From UPXZ01 sp964541615 (GTDB lineage: Bacteria; Bacteroidota; Bacteroidia; Bacteroidales; Paludibacteraceae), in contig CAZIRA010000001.1 in NCBI GenBank assembly GCA_964541615.1, positions 1 to 64,000 of the forward strand: 64,000 nt of DNA. The letters are read 5' to 3'. Below the pieces are notes generated by a model, which was not told where the DNA came from, searched no databases, and saw only the letters and a list, made by a program, of their open reading frames with translations. The position numbers and the translations under genes were made by a program. The stretch's first letter is position 1, and each line of letters starts with the position of its first letter. Below, piece after piece: positions 51,033-60,600 of the stretch.

Positions 51033-51578
51033 ATGCTTTTAGCAAAATTCCCGAATAGCCGTATTTATTCCCCTTTTAGGAGGATAGGGGGCTTATTTCT
51101 TTTACTAATTTTATTTTCCTGTAATAAACCTACGGCACAATATCCTTCAAATAAGGAGCAAAAGACCGATTCGACCGAAATTTATCTCAGAGATTATAAT
51201 AAGGATGTCATAGCAAAAGAGGATAGTGCAATTTTAGCTTTCATTTCGAATCAGCCTGTCGTATACAAAAAAAGCGACTCCGGCATCTGGTATTTTATCC
51301 AAAAGCCAACCGAAAATCCGCCGTTAACAAACGATTCTTCAGCATTGATTAGTTATAAAACACACACTATTCGAGGCGAATTACTTTTCCAGGAAAACGA
51401 AAAGACTATTAACTTCGGGAAAAAGGAAGTGACCACCGGATTGGAAGAAGGATTGAAATTGATGAAAAAAGGAGAAACCGCCCGCTTTTTAGTACCTTCT
51501 TTTTTGGCATACGGTGCAAAGGGAACAGAAATTATTCCTCCCTATTCACCGATAATTTATGTGGTGGAAAGTAAATAG
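51033..51578 (+). CDS. FKBP-type peptidyl-prolyl isomerase lipoprotein (GldI-like)
   Basis: Envelope-anchored prolyl isomerase, 181 residues. The lipobox is LFSCNK with Cys near residue 30. The signal peptide is long (29 residues), and its n-region and first hydrophobic residues (IYSPFRRIGGL, residues 11-21) are encoded by repeat copy G. The FKBP core ends in GLEEGLKLMKKGETARFLVPS, then LAYGAKGTEIIPPYSPIIYVVE, with the typical I-P-P-YSP-I motif. GldI of gliding Flavobacteria is a relative; no other gliding genes are here, so a general folding role is likelier. No alternative ATG lies between the repeat and the lipobox. Followed by a second FKBP-like lipoprotein. Confidence 0.85.
   Translation: MLLAKFPNSRIYSPFRRIGGLFLLLILFSCNKPTAQYPSNKEQKTDSTEIYLRDYNKDVIAKEDSAILAFISNQPVVYKKSDSGIWYFIQKPTENPPLTNDSSALISYKTHTIRGELLFQENEKTINFGKKEVTTGLEEGLKLMKKGETARFLVPSFLAYGAKGTEIIPPYSPIIYVVESK
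51067..51095 (-). repeat. G/C-tract palindromic element, copy G (reverse arm, inside a CDS)
   Basis: TTCCCCTTTTAGGAGGATAG, then GGGGCTTA. Reverse-orientation copy lying wholly inside the 5' end of the FKBP reading frame. Confidence 0.75.
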
Positions 51579-51695
51579 TACTTTTTCTGCCGACTAAAGC
51601 AACTGAACGGCGCATTACTAAAATTTAACTTTTTTATTTAACAACAAAATCGGATATTTGCATTTTATTTGAAGATACAATCACAAACCTACTAA

Positions 51696-52244
51696 ATGAA
51701 AAAAATAAACTTTATTTTCTCAATCGTGGCTGCGTTGCTTATGTTTGCTGCCTGCAACGACACCAAAACTTACTCCGAACTTCAGAAAGAGGAAACAAAA
51801 AATATTGAGGCCTACATTCTTAGAAACAACATTGAGGTTGTAAAAACGATGCCCGAAACCTGGGGACCAAACACGTACTACCAGACTCCGAGCGGACTTT
51901 ATTTCCATTTGTCAGAAGTGGGAGAAAAAGATGTTTCTATCAGTACAACGACTGTTTCTACAGTTTACATCTGGACTATTGAACATGAACTGGATGAGCA
52001 AAAAACAATTCTTTCTAAAAAATGGGAGCCGGCAGATACTTTTGACGGAAGACCAACTAAAATCCGCTACGGCGACTCATATTACGCAACAGCTCTGGGA
52101 GTTGGATTGTATGAAGCCATCGGATTGATGAAAAACAGAAATTCGGTTGCAAAGATCATTGTTCCATCCTTCCTTAATACCAGTACTTACAGCGATGTGC
52201 TGAAAGCTGTCGGTTTCGAAATTAAAATTGCAGTCATTGAATAA
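51696..52244 (+). CDS. DUF4827 lipoprotein (FKBP-like)
   Basis: 182 residues with lipobox LMFAACND (Cys near 20). The mature part has IEAYILRNNIEVVKTMPETW, then a TPSGLYFHLSEVGEKD stretch, and ends in GLMKNRNSVAKIIVPSFL and FEIKIAVIE. This is a degenerate FKBP-like pattern without the full I-P-P-YSP active-site run, so isomerase activity is doubtful. In Bacteroidales a DUF4827 gene often sits directly before glmM, as here. A small terminator separates it from glmM. Confidence 0.8.
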   Translation: MKKINFIFSIVAALLMFAACNDTKTYSELQKEETKNIEAYILRNNIEVVKTMPETWGPNTYYQTPSGLYFHLSEVGEKDVSISTTTVSTVYIWTIEHELDEQKTILSKKWEPADTFDGRPTKIRYGDSYYATALGVGLYEAIGLMKNRNSVAKIIVPSFLNTSTYSDVLKAVGFEIKIAVIE

Positions 52245-52253
52245 AATACTTTT

Positions 52254-52277
52254 CCCCTTTCAACAAAGGGGTTTTTT
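52254..52277 (+). terminator. Terminator between DUF4827 and glmM
   Basis: Stem CCCCTTT/AAAGGGG, loop CAAC, then six T. It lies only 15 nt before the glmM ATG, so it may act as a partial attenuator. It differs from the G/C-tract repeat family by lacking the TAA/AGG spacer and tail. Confidence 0.75.
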
Positions 52278-52291
52278 AATACAAATAATTT

Positions 52292-53683
52292 ATGGCACTT
52301 ATTAAATCAATTTCAGGAATTCGGGGTACCATCGGTGGACGTGTCGGTGAAGGCCTGAGTCCACTCGATGTTGTAAAATTCACATCGGCTTATGCTGCTT
52401 TTATCAAATCTTCAAAAAATGCTCCTTCAAACACAATTGTGGTTGGTCGTGATGCACGTATTTCCGGTGAAATGGTAAACAATTTGGTTGTAGGAACGCT
52501 TTTGGGAATGGGAATGGATGTGACTGACATCGGATTGGCTACCACGCCGACCACCGAAGTTGCAGTTGTGATGGAGAAAGCAGCGGGCGGCATCATTCTC
52601 ACAGCCAGCCACAATCCAAAACAGTGGAATGCATTGAAATTACTTAATGAAAAAGGTGAATTTCTAAATGCCAAAGAAGGCGAAACCATCCTGCAACTTG
52701 CAGAAGCAGAAGATTTTTCGTTTGCTGAAGTTGACAACGTTGGAAAATTGACAACAAAAAATGACTATACGCAAAAACACATCGAAAGCGTGCTTGCACT
52801 TAATTTGGTGGACATAGAAGCCATTAAGGCCGCAGATTTCAAAGTGGCCATTGACTGCGTAAATTCGGTTGGAGGCATCGTTATTCCTGAATTGCTGGAA
52901 GCTTTGGGCGTAAAAACGATAGAAAAACTTTACTGCGAACCGAACGGTCATTTCCCACACAACCCGGAACCCCTACCCGAGCACCTCACGGAGATTTCAA
53001 ACGTAATGAAAAGCGGAAAATTCGATGTAGGCTTTGTCGTGGATCCCGACGTAGACAGATTGGCAATAATCAGCGAAGACGGAAGCATGTTTGGTGAGGA
53101 ATACACGCTGGTAGCAGTTGCCGACTATATTCTCCGCCACACTCCGGGAAATACGGTTTCAAATCTTAGTTCTACCCGCGCTTTGCGTGATGTGACCAAG
53201 AAATATAACTGCGATTACTATGCGGCAGCTGTTGGCGAAGTGAATGTTGTGGCTAAAATGAAAGCCACTAATGCAGTTATCGGCGGTGAAGGAAACGGCG
53301 GAATTATCTATCCTGCAAGCCATTACGGACGAGATGCTTTGGTAGGAATTGCACTATTCTTAACTCATTTGGCAAAGGAGAAAAAATCAGTTTCCGAGCT
53401 TCGCAAAACCTATCCAAACTATTTTATGAGTAAAAATAAAATAGAACTCACTCCTCAAATTGACGTGGACGGCGTATTGGCAGTGATAAAAGGAAGCTAC
53501 AAACAGTACGAAGTGAACGACATTGACGGCGTGAAAATTGACTTTCCACAAGGTTGGGTGCATCTCCGCAAATCAAACACAGAGCCAATCATCCGCATTT
53601 ATTCAGAAGCAGGAACTCCTGAGCAGGCAGATAATTTTGCAAAAGCAATTATGGAGGAAATCAAAAGAATTACTGGGATCTAA
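52292..53683 (+). CDS. glmM: Phosphoglucosamine mutase
   Basis: Converts glucosamine-6-phosphate to glucosamine-1-phosphate for peptidoglycan and lipopolysaccharide precursors. 463 residues. The N-terminal SGIRGTIGG, the catalytic phosphoserine loop ILTASHNPKQWNALKL (about 109-124), metal-binding VVDPDVDRLAI (about 249-259), the GEGNGGIIYP sugar loop (about 334-343) and phosphate-binding RKSNTEPIIRIYSEA near the end are all present. It has the archaeal/Bacteroidota-type divergence seen in this phylum. Ends at a strong terminator. Confidence 0.93.
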   Translation: MALIKSISGIRGTIGGRVGEGLSPLDVVKFTSAYAAFIKSSKNAPSNTIVVGRDARISGEMVNNLVVGTLLGMGMDVTDIGLATTPTTEVAVVMEKAAGGIILTASHNPKQWNALKLLNEKGEFLNAKEGETILQLAEAEDFSFAEVDNVGKLTTKNDYTQKHIESVLALNLVDIEAIKAADFKVAIDCVNSVGGIVIPELLEALGVKTIEKLYCEPNGHFPHNPEPLPEHLTEISNVMKSGKFDVGFVVDPDVDRLAIISEDGSMFGEEYTLVAVADYILRHTPGNTVSNLSSTRALRDVTKKYNCDYYAAAVGEVNVVAKMKATNAVIGGEGNGGIIYPASHYGRDALVGIALFLTHLAKEKKSVSELRKTYPNYFMSKNKIELTPQIDVDGVLAVIKGSYKQYEVNDIDGVKIDFPQGWVHLRKSNTEPIIRIYSEAGTPEQADNFAKAIMEEIKRITGI

Positions 53684-53703
53684 ATTATTAACGATATTTT
53701 CTG

Positions 53704-53734
53704 AAACGCCGCAATCCAGCGGCGTTTTGTTTTT
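53704..53734 (+). terminator. Terminator of glmM
   Basis: Stem AACGCCGC/GCGGCGTT, 6-nt loop, then TTGTTTTT. Confidence 0.9.
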
Positions 53735-53846
53735 CTAACAACTATTAAAACACCAATCATTAAAAGAACGAAATCAAAAAATATCAAATTCATTCATTTT
53801 TCCTCATTCAGATAATGTTTCATAAGAATTTTTCAAACTTTTGTTT

Positions 53847-53854
53847 TAACTTTG
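53847..53854 (+). promoter_or_regulatory. -7 box (TAACTTTG) for aroC
   Basis: Matches TAnnTTTG, giving a leader of about 95 nt that contains the 16-bp tandem duplication. Confidence 0.45.
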
Positions 53855-53921
53855 CAACATACAAAATTAGAAATTAGAAAACTGATGTTAGAAGTTAAAG
53901 CTGAAAACTCAAATTCTATTT

Positions 53922-53953
53922 AACTATTCAACTAAACAACTATTCAACTAAAC
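53922..53953 (+). repeat. 16-bp tandem duplication just before aroC
   Basis: AACTATTCAACTAAAC occurs twice in direct tandem, ending 1 nt before the aroC ATG. Each copy carries two further 7-8 nt echoes (CAACTA/AACTATT), and the preceding bases are similar low-complexity words. Confidence 0.8.
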
Positions 53954-53954
53954 A

Positions 53955-55016
53955 ATGAATACAATAGGCAAACTTTTTTCGTTTACATCATTCGGTGAGT
54001 CACACGGTAGAGGAGTCGGAGGTATTATTGACGGATGTCCTGCCGGTGTGGTGATGGACGAAGAATTCATCCAAAACGAGCTGAGACGCCGTCGCCCGGG
54101 GCAATCCATCATTACCACTCCACGTGAGGAAGAGGATAAAGTTGAATTTCTGTCCGGAATTTTCGAAGGAAAATCCACCGGAACACCCATTGCCTTTGTT
54201 ATTTGGAATCAAAATCAGGAAAGCAAGGATTATGACCATTTGAAGGATGTTTTCCGTCCTTCGCATGCCGATTATACCTACCAGCAAAAATACGGAATCC
54301 GCGACCACCGCGGCGGTGGACGCAGTTCTGCCCGCACTACGGCCGGCTGGGTTGCTGCAGGAGCAGTTGCCAAGTTGGTTTTGAAGCAGCAGGGAGTTGA
54401 CATAACTGCCTACACGTCGCAGGTTGGACACATCGCCATTGAAAACTCGTACGAAAACCTCGATCTATCTTTAATCGAAAGCAACATCGTCCGCTGTCCG
54501 GAACCTGAAACTGCTCAAAAGATGATCGATTACATCGACAAACTTCGCATTGAAGGAAATTCTATCGGCGGAACGGTGAGCTGCGTGGTGAAGGGCGTTC
54601 CTGTTGGTTGGGGTGAGCCGGTTTTTGAAAAAGTGCAAGCCCGGCTGGCGCATGCCATGCTGAGCATCAACGCCACGCACGGCTTTGATTATGGAAAAGG
54701 TTTTGAAGGAATCGGGATGACCGGCGCCGAGCTGAACGATCCTTTTTTAATGAAAGATGGAAAAGTTTCTACGCTCACCAACCATTCCGGAGGAATCCAA
54801 GGAGGTATCAGCAACGGACAGGATATCTATTTCCGGGTGCTTTTCAAAGCTGTTTCCACCATTTCTCAGAAGCAAACCACACTGGATAAAGAGTTGAAGA
54901 GTGTTGAGCTCGAAGCCAAAGGGCGCCACGATCCCTGCGTGCTTCCGCGTGCGGTTCCCATTGTTGAAGCGATGGCTGCCATTACTTTACTGGATTTATT
55001 TTTGATGAATAAATAA
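53955..55016 (+). CDS. aroC: Chorismate synthase
   Basis: Last step of the shikimate pathway: EPSP to chorismate, needing reduced FMN. 353 residues. Signature regions: FTSFGESHGRGVGGIIDGCP at the start, RDHRGGGRSSARTTAGWVAA (about 116-135), and GGIQGGISNGQDIYFRV (about 278-294), with the C-terminal GRHDPCVLPRAVPIVEAMAA. Its stop overlaps the start of the lipid-kinase gene by one base (TAATG), so the two are translationally coupled. Confidence 0.98.
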   Translation: MNTIGKLFSFTSFGESHGRGVGGIIDGCPAGVVMDEEFIQNELRRRRPGQSIITTPREEEDKVEFLSGIFEGKSTGTPIAFVIWNQNQESKDYDHLKDVFRPSHADYTYQQKYGIRDHRGGGRSSARTTAGWVAAGAVAKLVLKQQGVDITAYTSQVGHIAIENSYENLDLSLIESNIVRCPEPETAQKMIDYIDKLRIEGNSIGGTVSCVVKGVPVGWGEPVFEKVQARLAHAMLSINATHGFDYGKGFEGIGMTGAELNDPFLMKDGKVSTLTNHSGGIQGGISNGQDIYFRVLFKAVSTISQKQTTLDKELKSVELEAKGRHDPCVLPRAVPIVEAMAAITLLDLFLMNK

Positions 55017-55963
55017 TGTCCGAAGAAATCATCACTGCCAACCATTGGTTGGTAATCACTAATCCCACTGCCGGAAAAAGAAAATTTCAGGAGCAGAGCA
55101 AATTTGTGCTTTCAGAATTGGAAAAAGCCCGAATTCCTTATATTTTCAAGGTAACGGAATACTCGGGACATGCCATCGAAATTGCTCGCTACTATGCAAA
55201 AAGAGATTGCATGAATTATCTGATTCTTGGAGGCGATGGTTCCGTAAGTGAGGTGATTAACGGGATTTTTTCGGCTGAACCGGAAGACACATCCAGGATA
55301 AAAATTGCAATAATTCCCCGCGGAACTGGAAATGACTGGGGACGTTTTTGGAAATTGAGAAAAAATGACAAAGAATCGATGAAAGTCTTTTTCAGCGGAA
55401 AAAAACGACTGATTGACGTCGGAAAAATAGATTTTTTGGATGAAAACAATCAGGAAACAGAGCATTTTTTCATCAATTCCATCGGATTTGGGCTTGATGC
55501 GGAAGTGGCCGACCTCACTCACCGACTCAAAAAGTATACAGGAAGTTTTTCACTTTTGTACACGCTGGCTCTCTTACTTGCAGTTTTCAGATACAAATCC
55601 ACTCCGGTTCAGGTTGAATTTAATGGAAGCAGCGTTAACCTGAAACTTTTCACGATGAACATTGCCAATGGACCTTTCACGGGTGGAGGCATCAAGCAAA
55701 ATCCATTTGCACTGCCATACGACGGCACTTTCGACATGATGATCGTGGAAAAACCAACCCTCAGAGATATTTTCACTGCATTGCCGTTGATTTTCAACGA
55801 TAAACTTTCAAAACTGCCTATCATTCAAAGTTCGCAGTCGAAAGAAATTGCCATCAAAACTGAAAAAACGATCCTCGTCGAAGCAGATGGCATCATCATT
55901 CCAAACGCTCACAATTGCAAAGTTACGATTCTGTCTGACGCCATACAGATGATTGTACCTTGA
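55016..55963 (+). CDS. Diacylglycerol kinase-family lipid kinase
   Basis: 315-residue soluble or peripheral kinase of the DAGK_cat/YegS type. The nucleotide loop LGGDGSVSEVINGI (about 72-85) and PRGTGNDWGRFW (about 101-112) are the family's GGDGT and PxGTGND motifs, with Ser in place of Thr in the first. The C-terminal beta sandwich includes GFGLDAEVADLTHRLKKY and ENANGPFTGGGI-like IANGPFTGGGIKQNPFALP. The lipid substrate is unknown; diacylglycerol, ceramide-type sphingolipid bases or undecaprenol are all possible in Bacteroidota. Coupled to aroC by a 1-nt overlap. Confidence 0.88.
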   Translation: MSEEIITANHWLVITNPTAGKRKFQEQSKFVLSELEKARIPYIFKVTEYSGHAIEIARYYAKRDCMNYLILGGDGSVSEVINGIFSAEPEDTSRIKIAIIPRGTGNDWGRFWKLRKNDKESMKVFFSGKKRLIDVGKIDFLDENNQETEHFFINSIGFGLDAEVADLTHRLKKYTGSFSLLYTLALLLAVFRYKSTPVQVEFNGSSVNLKLFTMNIANGPFTGGGIKQNPFALPYDGTFDMMIVEKPTLRDIFTALPLIFNDKLSKLPIIQSSQSKEIAIKTEKTILVEADGIIIPNAHNCKVTILSDAIQMIVP

Positions 55964-56004
55964 CGAAGCTTGAAGATCGAAGAAGCCGGAGTGTCAGGAA
56001 TTTA

Positions 56005-56778
56005 CTATATTAATCCAAAGTGCTTCAACGCATTGTACACACCATCTTCATCCACCGAATCAGTCACATAATCCGCCACTGCTTTCACTTCATCCGAAGC
56101 ATTTCCCATCACCACTCCTACCCCGGCATGCCTGAGCATAGCAATGTCATTTCCGCCATCGCCGATAGCCATGGTTTCTTCCAGTTTTATCCCAAAATGC
56201 TCGATCATGTGATCAATTCCGACTGCCTTACTGCTCCCTTTAGGGACAAAATCGGTAAATGCCGGATGCCACCGAAGCGAGTCGCAGTCAGGGATGTGAG
56301 GGCGCACAACCTTTTCCTGCTCCTCGGTAATAAACGAAACCATTTGATAAATATCACGATTCAGCGATTCTTCAAACGGACGAACTTTCACATTGGGAAA
56401 AAGTTTCATTTCCTGTACTTTATCAACAATTTCATTGATATAATTAATAAACAAACCCTCGTCATCCATCACCAAACAAGGAAATGAAGTTATTTTCTGA
56501 AGCTCTATCATCGATTCGATATTGCTCTTTGGCACACAGTGTTTATAAACAGGTTTTTTATCGCCCGTAAGGCACAAACCACCGTTGATGGTAATATATC
56601 CATCAAAATTCAGATCACCCAAATCCGGAATAGACAAAATATGCCTTCCCGTAGCAATAAAAACTTTCACCCCATTATTGCGAAGCCCGGCAATTGCTTT
56701 TTGGGCAGAAATAGGAATTTCATGAGTTTTGAAACTCACCAGCGTACCGTCAATATCGAAAAAAACAGCTTTAATCAT
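56005..56778 (-). CDS. Cof-type HAD-superfamily phosphatase
   Basis: 257 residues, cytosolic. The four HAD motifs are visible: FFDIDGTLVSF (7-17), VFIATGR (about 39-45), Lys in VPKGSSKAVGI (about 188), and IGDGGNDIAMLRHAGVGVVM (about 213-232). The C2-type cap lies between motifs II and III. Such enzymes act on sugar phosphates, pyridoxal phosphate or flavin mononucleotide; the substrate is not predictable. Convergent with the lipid-kinase gene. Confidence 0.9.
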   Translation of the reverse strand: MIKAVFFDIDGTLVSFKTHEIPISAQKAIAGLRNNGVKVFIATGRHILSIPDLGDLNFDGYITINGGLCLTGDKKPVYKHCVPKSNIESMIELQKITSFPCLVMDDEGLFINYINEIVDKVQEMKLFPNVKVRPFEESLNRDIYQMVSFITEEQEKVVRPHIPDCDSLRWHPAFTDFVPKGSSKAVGIDHMIEHFGIKLEETMAIGDGGNDIAMLRHAGVGVVMGNASDEVKAVADYVTDSVDEDGVYNALKHFGLI

Positions 56779-56800
56779 ATCAAATCTTTTTATACCGAAA

Positions 56801-56828
56801 CGAGAAAACCTCTGTGAAAGTTTTCTCG
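56801..56828 (-). terminator. Terminator of the barrel-protein gene
   Basis: Stem CGAGAAAAC/GTTTTCTCG with a 10-nt loop, between two minus-strand genes; T-rich on the minus side (TTTCGGTATA) only weakly. Confidence 0.6.
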
Positions 56829-56866
56829 CTTTATATTATATACCTATTAATTAGAATTTTAGAAAA

Positions 56867-57481
56867 TTATCTGTCGAAAAAATGATTATCGAAAGAATAA
56901 AATATACCAATTTTAATCCCCGCTTCAAGAATCCGGTCATTATTAAAATTGAGATTTACAGGCAGAACGGAATGCGTTTTCAAATAAGGATTGATGTAAA
57001 GTCCATAACCAACCAGTGATTCAAATTTGACTCCCATTCCAAAATAAGAACCAATTCCAGGCTCATGATGAGCGATATCAATAAGCAGTCCGCCATTTAC
57101 AAATCCAAATTCAAGAAATTCGGCTCGAACACCCACTGGAATATTTATCAGGTGGTAATTGACATATTCTTCATTTTGGAGAGGCACAGCCAAATTATTT
57201 TTCCAACTGTGCGTAGTTGCCATTTCAAAACTCTGATGGCTGTAATTCAAGCCGGTTTCAAACTCCATCCATTCGTTGATCGGATACCAGTAATCGGCCG
57301 AAAACGATAAAAATCCATCTCCTTTATAAGTGGTAAAATCATGATTTACCGCTGCGGACTGAAGCATCGTATTTTTATTCAATGCAGAAATAGAAACACC
57401 GAAAGTTCCTTTGTGCTGAGCACCAGCTGAAACAAACAAAAACAGCAGAAAAACAGCTATAATTATTCTAAATTTATTCAT
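56867..57481 (-). CDS. Outer-membrane beta-barrel protein
   Basis: 204 residues. The signal peptide ends at SAGAQ (about residue 22). Strand-like stretches alternate with turns (GTFGVSISALNKNT, GFLSFSADYWYPINEWMEFE, TGLNYSHQSFEM, FVNGGLLIDIAHHEPGIG, GYGLYINPYLKTH, EAGIKIGIFYSF). The last strand ends in FDNHFFDR, so the usual terminal Phe is internal. It resembles small porin-family barrels. Function unknown. Upstream of the HAD gene on the same strand with a terminator between, so not an operon. Confidence 0.65.
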   Translation of the reverse strand: MNKFRIIIAVFLLFLFVSAGAQHKGTFGVSISALNKNTMLQSAAVNHDFTTYKGDGFLSFSADYWYPINEWMEFETGLNYSHQSFEMATTHSWKNNLAVPLQNEEYVNYHLINIPVGVRAEFLEFGFVNGGLLIDIAHHEPGIGSYFGMGVKFESLVGYGLYINPYLKTHSVLPVNLNFNNDRILEAGIKIGIFYSFDNHFFDR

Positions 57482-57622
57482 AAAATATCACTTTTTCAAT
57501 TGATTGTCAAAAGTAATCATTAAACATCTATTACGCAAAAAAAATTCAACTCAAAGCTTGAATAAAGGATCTCATTATCACAAAAAACAACGCTTTATAA
57601 CACTATTCACTCTAAATTTTCG

Positions 57623-57630
57623 TATCTTTG
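57623..57630 (+). promoter_or_regulatory. -7 box (TATCTTTG) for purL
   Basis: Matches TAnnTTTG, 53 nt before the purL ATG. No purine riboswitch fold was found in the leader. Confidence 0.45.
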
Positions 57631-57683
57631 CACTTTATTTGAAATAATCGCTTGAAGTTAAATTATTTGAATACTATCCAATC

Positions 57684-60600
57684 ATGATTCACTTCTTTCA
57701 ATCTCCCGATCAGCATATTTACGCTGTACAAACCACATTAAAATTCGATTCTGAAACAACTAACAAGTTAATCTGGCTTTTTGGTGAATCCAAACCTCTT
57801 GACACCGAAACCGTAAGCGGAAATTTCATTGGCCCTCGCCGTGAAATGATTACTCCCTGGAGCACAAACGCAGTTGGTATTACCCAAAATATGGGTATAA
57901 GTGGGATTTTGAGGATTGAAGAATTTTTTCCTTCCGACAAAACCGCATCACATGACCCAATGCTTCAGAGAGTTTACACGGAACTTACGCAGGATATATT
58001 CAATATCGACAAAATGCCTGAAACAATCCGTTCGATTGACGATATTGCTGCTTACAACGAGCAGGAAGGACTGGCATTGAGTGAAGATGAAATTGAATAC
58101 CTGAACGGAATTGCTGAGAAAATAGGAAGAAAACTGACTGATAGTGAAGTGTTTGGTTTTTCTCAAGTAAATTCGGAACACTGCCGCCACAAAATTTTTA
58201 ACGGACAATTTGTGATTGACGGCGAGGAAAAGGAGATGACGCTTTTCCAACTGATCAAGCAAACTTCTAAAGACAATCCAAACGACTTAGTTTCGGCATA
58301 CAAAGACAACGTTGCTTTCATCCAGGGGCCTGTGATAGAACAATTTGCACCAAAATCTGAAAGCAAACCCGATTTTTTTGAAACAAAAAAAATTGAAACA
58401 GTACTTTCGCTGAAAGCTGAAACACACAACTTTCCCACTACCGTTGAGCCTTTTAACGGCGCAGCCACCGGAACCGGCGGTGAAATCCGCGACCGTCTCG
58501 GCGGTGGAAAAGCGAGCCTTCCATTGGCCGGAACAGCGGTATACATGACAAGCTATCCAAGAAATAATCCGAAAAATGCCAACACACCACTCAAAGAGAG
58601 AAAATGGCTGTACCAAACTCCGGAACAAATTCTTATAAAAGCATCAAACGGAGCTTCTGATTTTGGAAATAAATTCGGTCAACCGCTTATTTGTGGTTCG
58701 CTTCTCACCTTTGAGCACCAGGAAAACGAAAAAATTTACGGCTACGATAAAGTTATCATGCTGGCCGGCGGTGTAGGGATGGCAAACAAACGCGATGCCA
58801 TAAAAGGAACGCCTGAAGTGGGCGAAAAAGTGGTGGTGATGGGTGGCGACAACTACCGGATTGGAATGGGTGGAGGAGCCGTTTCTTCCGTTGAAACCGG
58901 AGAATATGACAATGCTATTGAGCTAAATGCCGTGCAGCGCTCCAACCCGGAAATGCAAAAAAGTGTGGCAAATGTAATCCGCGCATTGGCTGAAAGCGAT
59001 GAAAATCCAATCGTATCCATTCACGATCACGGTGCCGGCGGTCACCTGAATTGCTTGTCGGAATTAGTTGAAACAACCGGCGGCATTATCGAAGTTGACA
59101 AATTGCCTGTCGGTGACCCTACCCTCAGTGCCAAAGAAATAATAGGCAACGAAAGTCAGGAACGCATGGGGCTTTTAGTCAAAGAAAAAGACCTCGATCG
59201 ACTGAAAATCATTGCAGAAAGAGAACGAGCTCCAATGTATGTGGTGGGTGAAACTACTGGCGACATGCAGTTTGTTTTCAAAACAAAAAAAGATGAAAAA
59301 CCTATCGATTTATTGCTTGAATACATGATCGGCAAACCGCCGAGAACCGTGATGAACGATAAAAGCATCGAGGAAAAATTCTCACCGGTTGAAATCAGCG
59401 AGGAAAAAATGCTCAACTACCTGCAAAATGTCCTTCGCATGGAAGCTGTGGCTTGCAAAGACTGGCTGACAAATAAAGTAGACCGTTCTGTTACGGGAAA
59501 AGTTGCCCGCCAACAGACCATCGGCGAAATCCAGCTTCCATTAAGCAATCTTGGAGCCATGGCGCTTGACTACCGTGGAAAATCAGGAATTGCTACCTCC
59601 ATCGGTCATGCGCCACAAGTTGCCTTGATTGATCCTGAGGCAGGCTCAGTAATGGCTGTTGCAGAAGCATTGACCAATATTGTTTGGGCTCCGCTAAAAA
59701 ATGGTTTAGACAGCGTTTCGCTTTCAGCCAACTGGATGTGGCCAAGCAAAAATTCTGGTGAGGATGCCCGTCTTTACCGTGCAGTAGAAGCTTGCAGTGA
59801 TTTCGTCAGCACACTCGGAATTAATATCCCTACGGGAAAAGACAGCCTTTCCATGACGCAGAAATATCCTGATGGAACAAAAGTCTTTGCTCCGGGAACT
59901 GTGATTATCTCTGCAGGAGCAGAAGTTTCTGATATTAAAAAAATTGTCAGTCCATTACTGATTAATGATTCTGATTCACAGATTTATTACATCGATTTCT
60001 CATTTGACAGCCACAAACTGGGCGGATCTGTCCTGGCTCAAACGATGAACAAATTAGGTGCAGAAGCGCCTACTGTAAAGGATGCCGAGTATTTCAAAGC
60101 TGCATTTGACACCATTCAGGAATTGATAAGCAAGAGTTTGATTATGGCAGGTCACGACATTTCGGCAGGAGGTATGATTACTACGCTTCTTGAAATGTGT
60201 TTTGCAAATAATTCGGGCGGATTGAATGTGAATCTGGATATTCTTGCAGAAACTTCCCTGGTAAATTTACTATTTGCTGAGAATCCGGGTGTTATTATTC
60301 AGGTGAAAGACAAAAATTCTGTTGAGAAAATATTGAAATCCAATGGAATCGGATTTGCGAAAATCGGACATCCGATTGCTGAAAGAAGACTTGAAATTCA
60401 TAAGAAAAAAGCTGCATATTCGTTCTCAATCAACGAAATGCGTGACGTTTGGTATGAATCTTCCTATCTTTTGGATAAAAAACAAAGTGGTGAAACGAAA
60501 GCTTTGGATCGTTTTAAAAACTACAAAAAACAACCGCTCGAATTTGAATTTCCAAAAAACTTTACCGGAAAATTGTCGCAGTTTGGACTTTCTCCGGAAA

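Noticed and set aside
3042..55984. Shared 12-base word AAGATCGAAGAA at 3042-3053 and 55973-55984
   Set aside because: Too short, and the flanks diverge; not enough to call a repeat family.
57482..57683. Possible purine riboswitch before purL
   Set aside because: No conserved purine-aptamer core or long paired leader was seen; the predicted leader is only about 50 nt.
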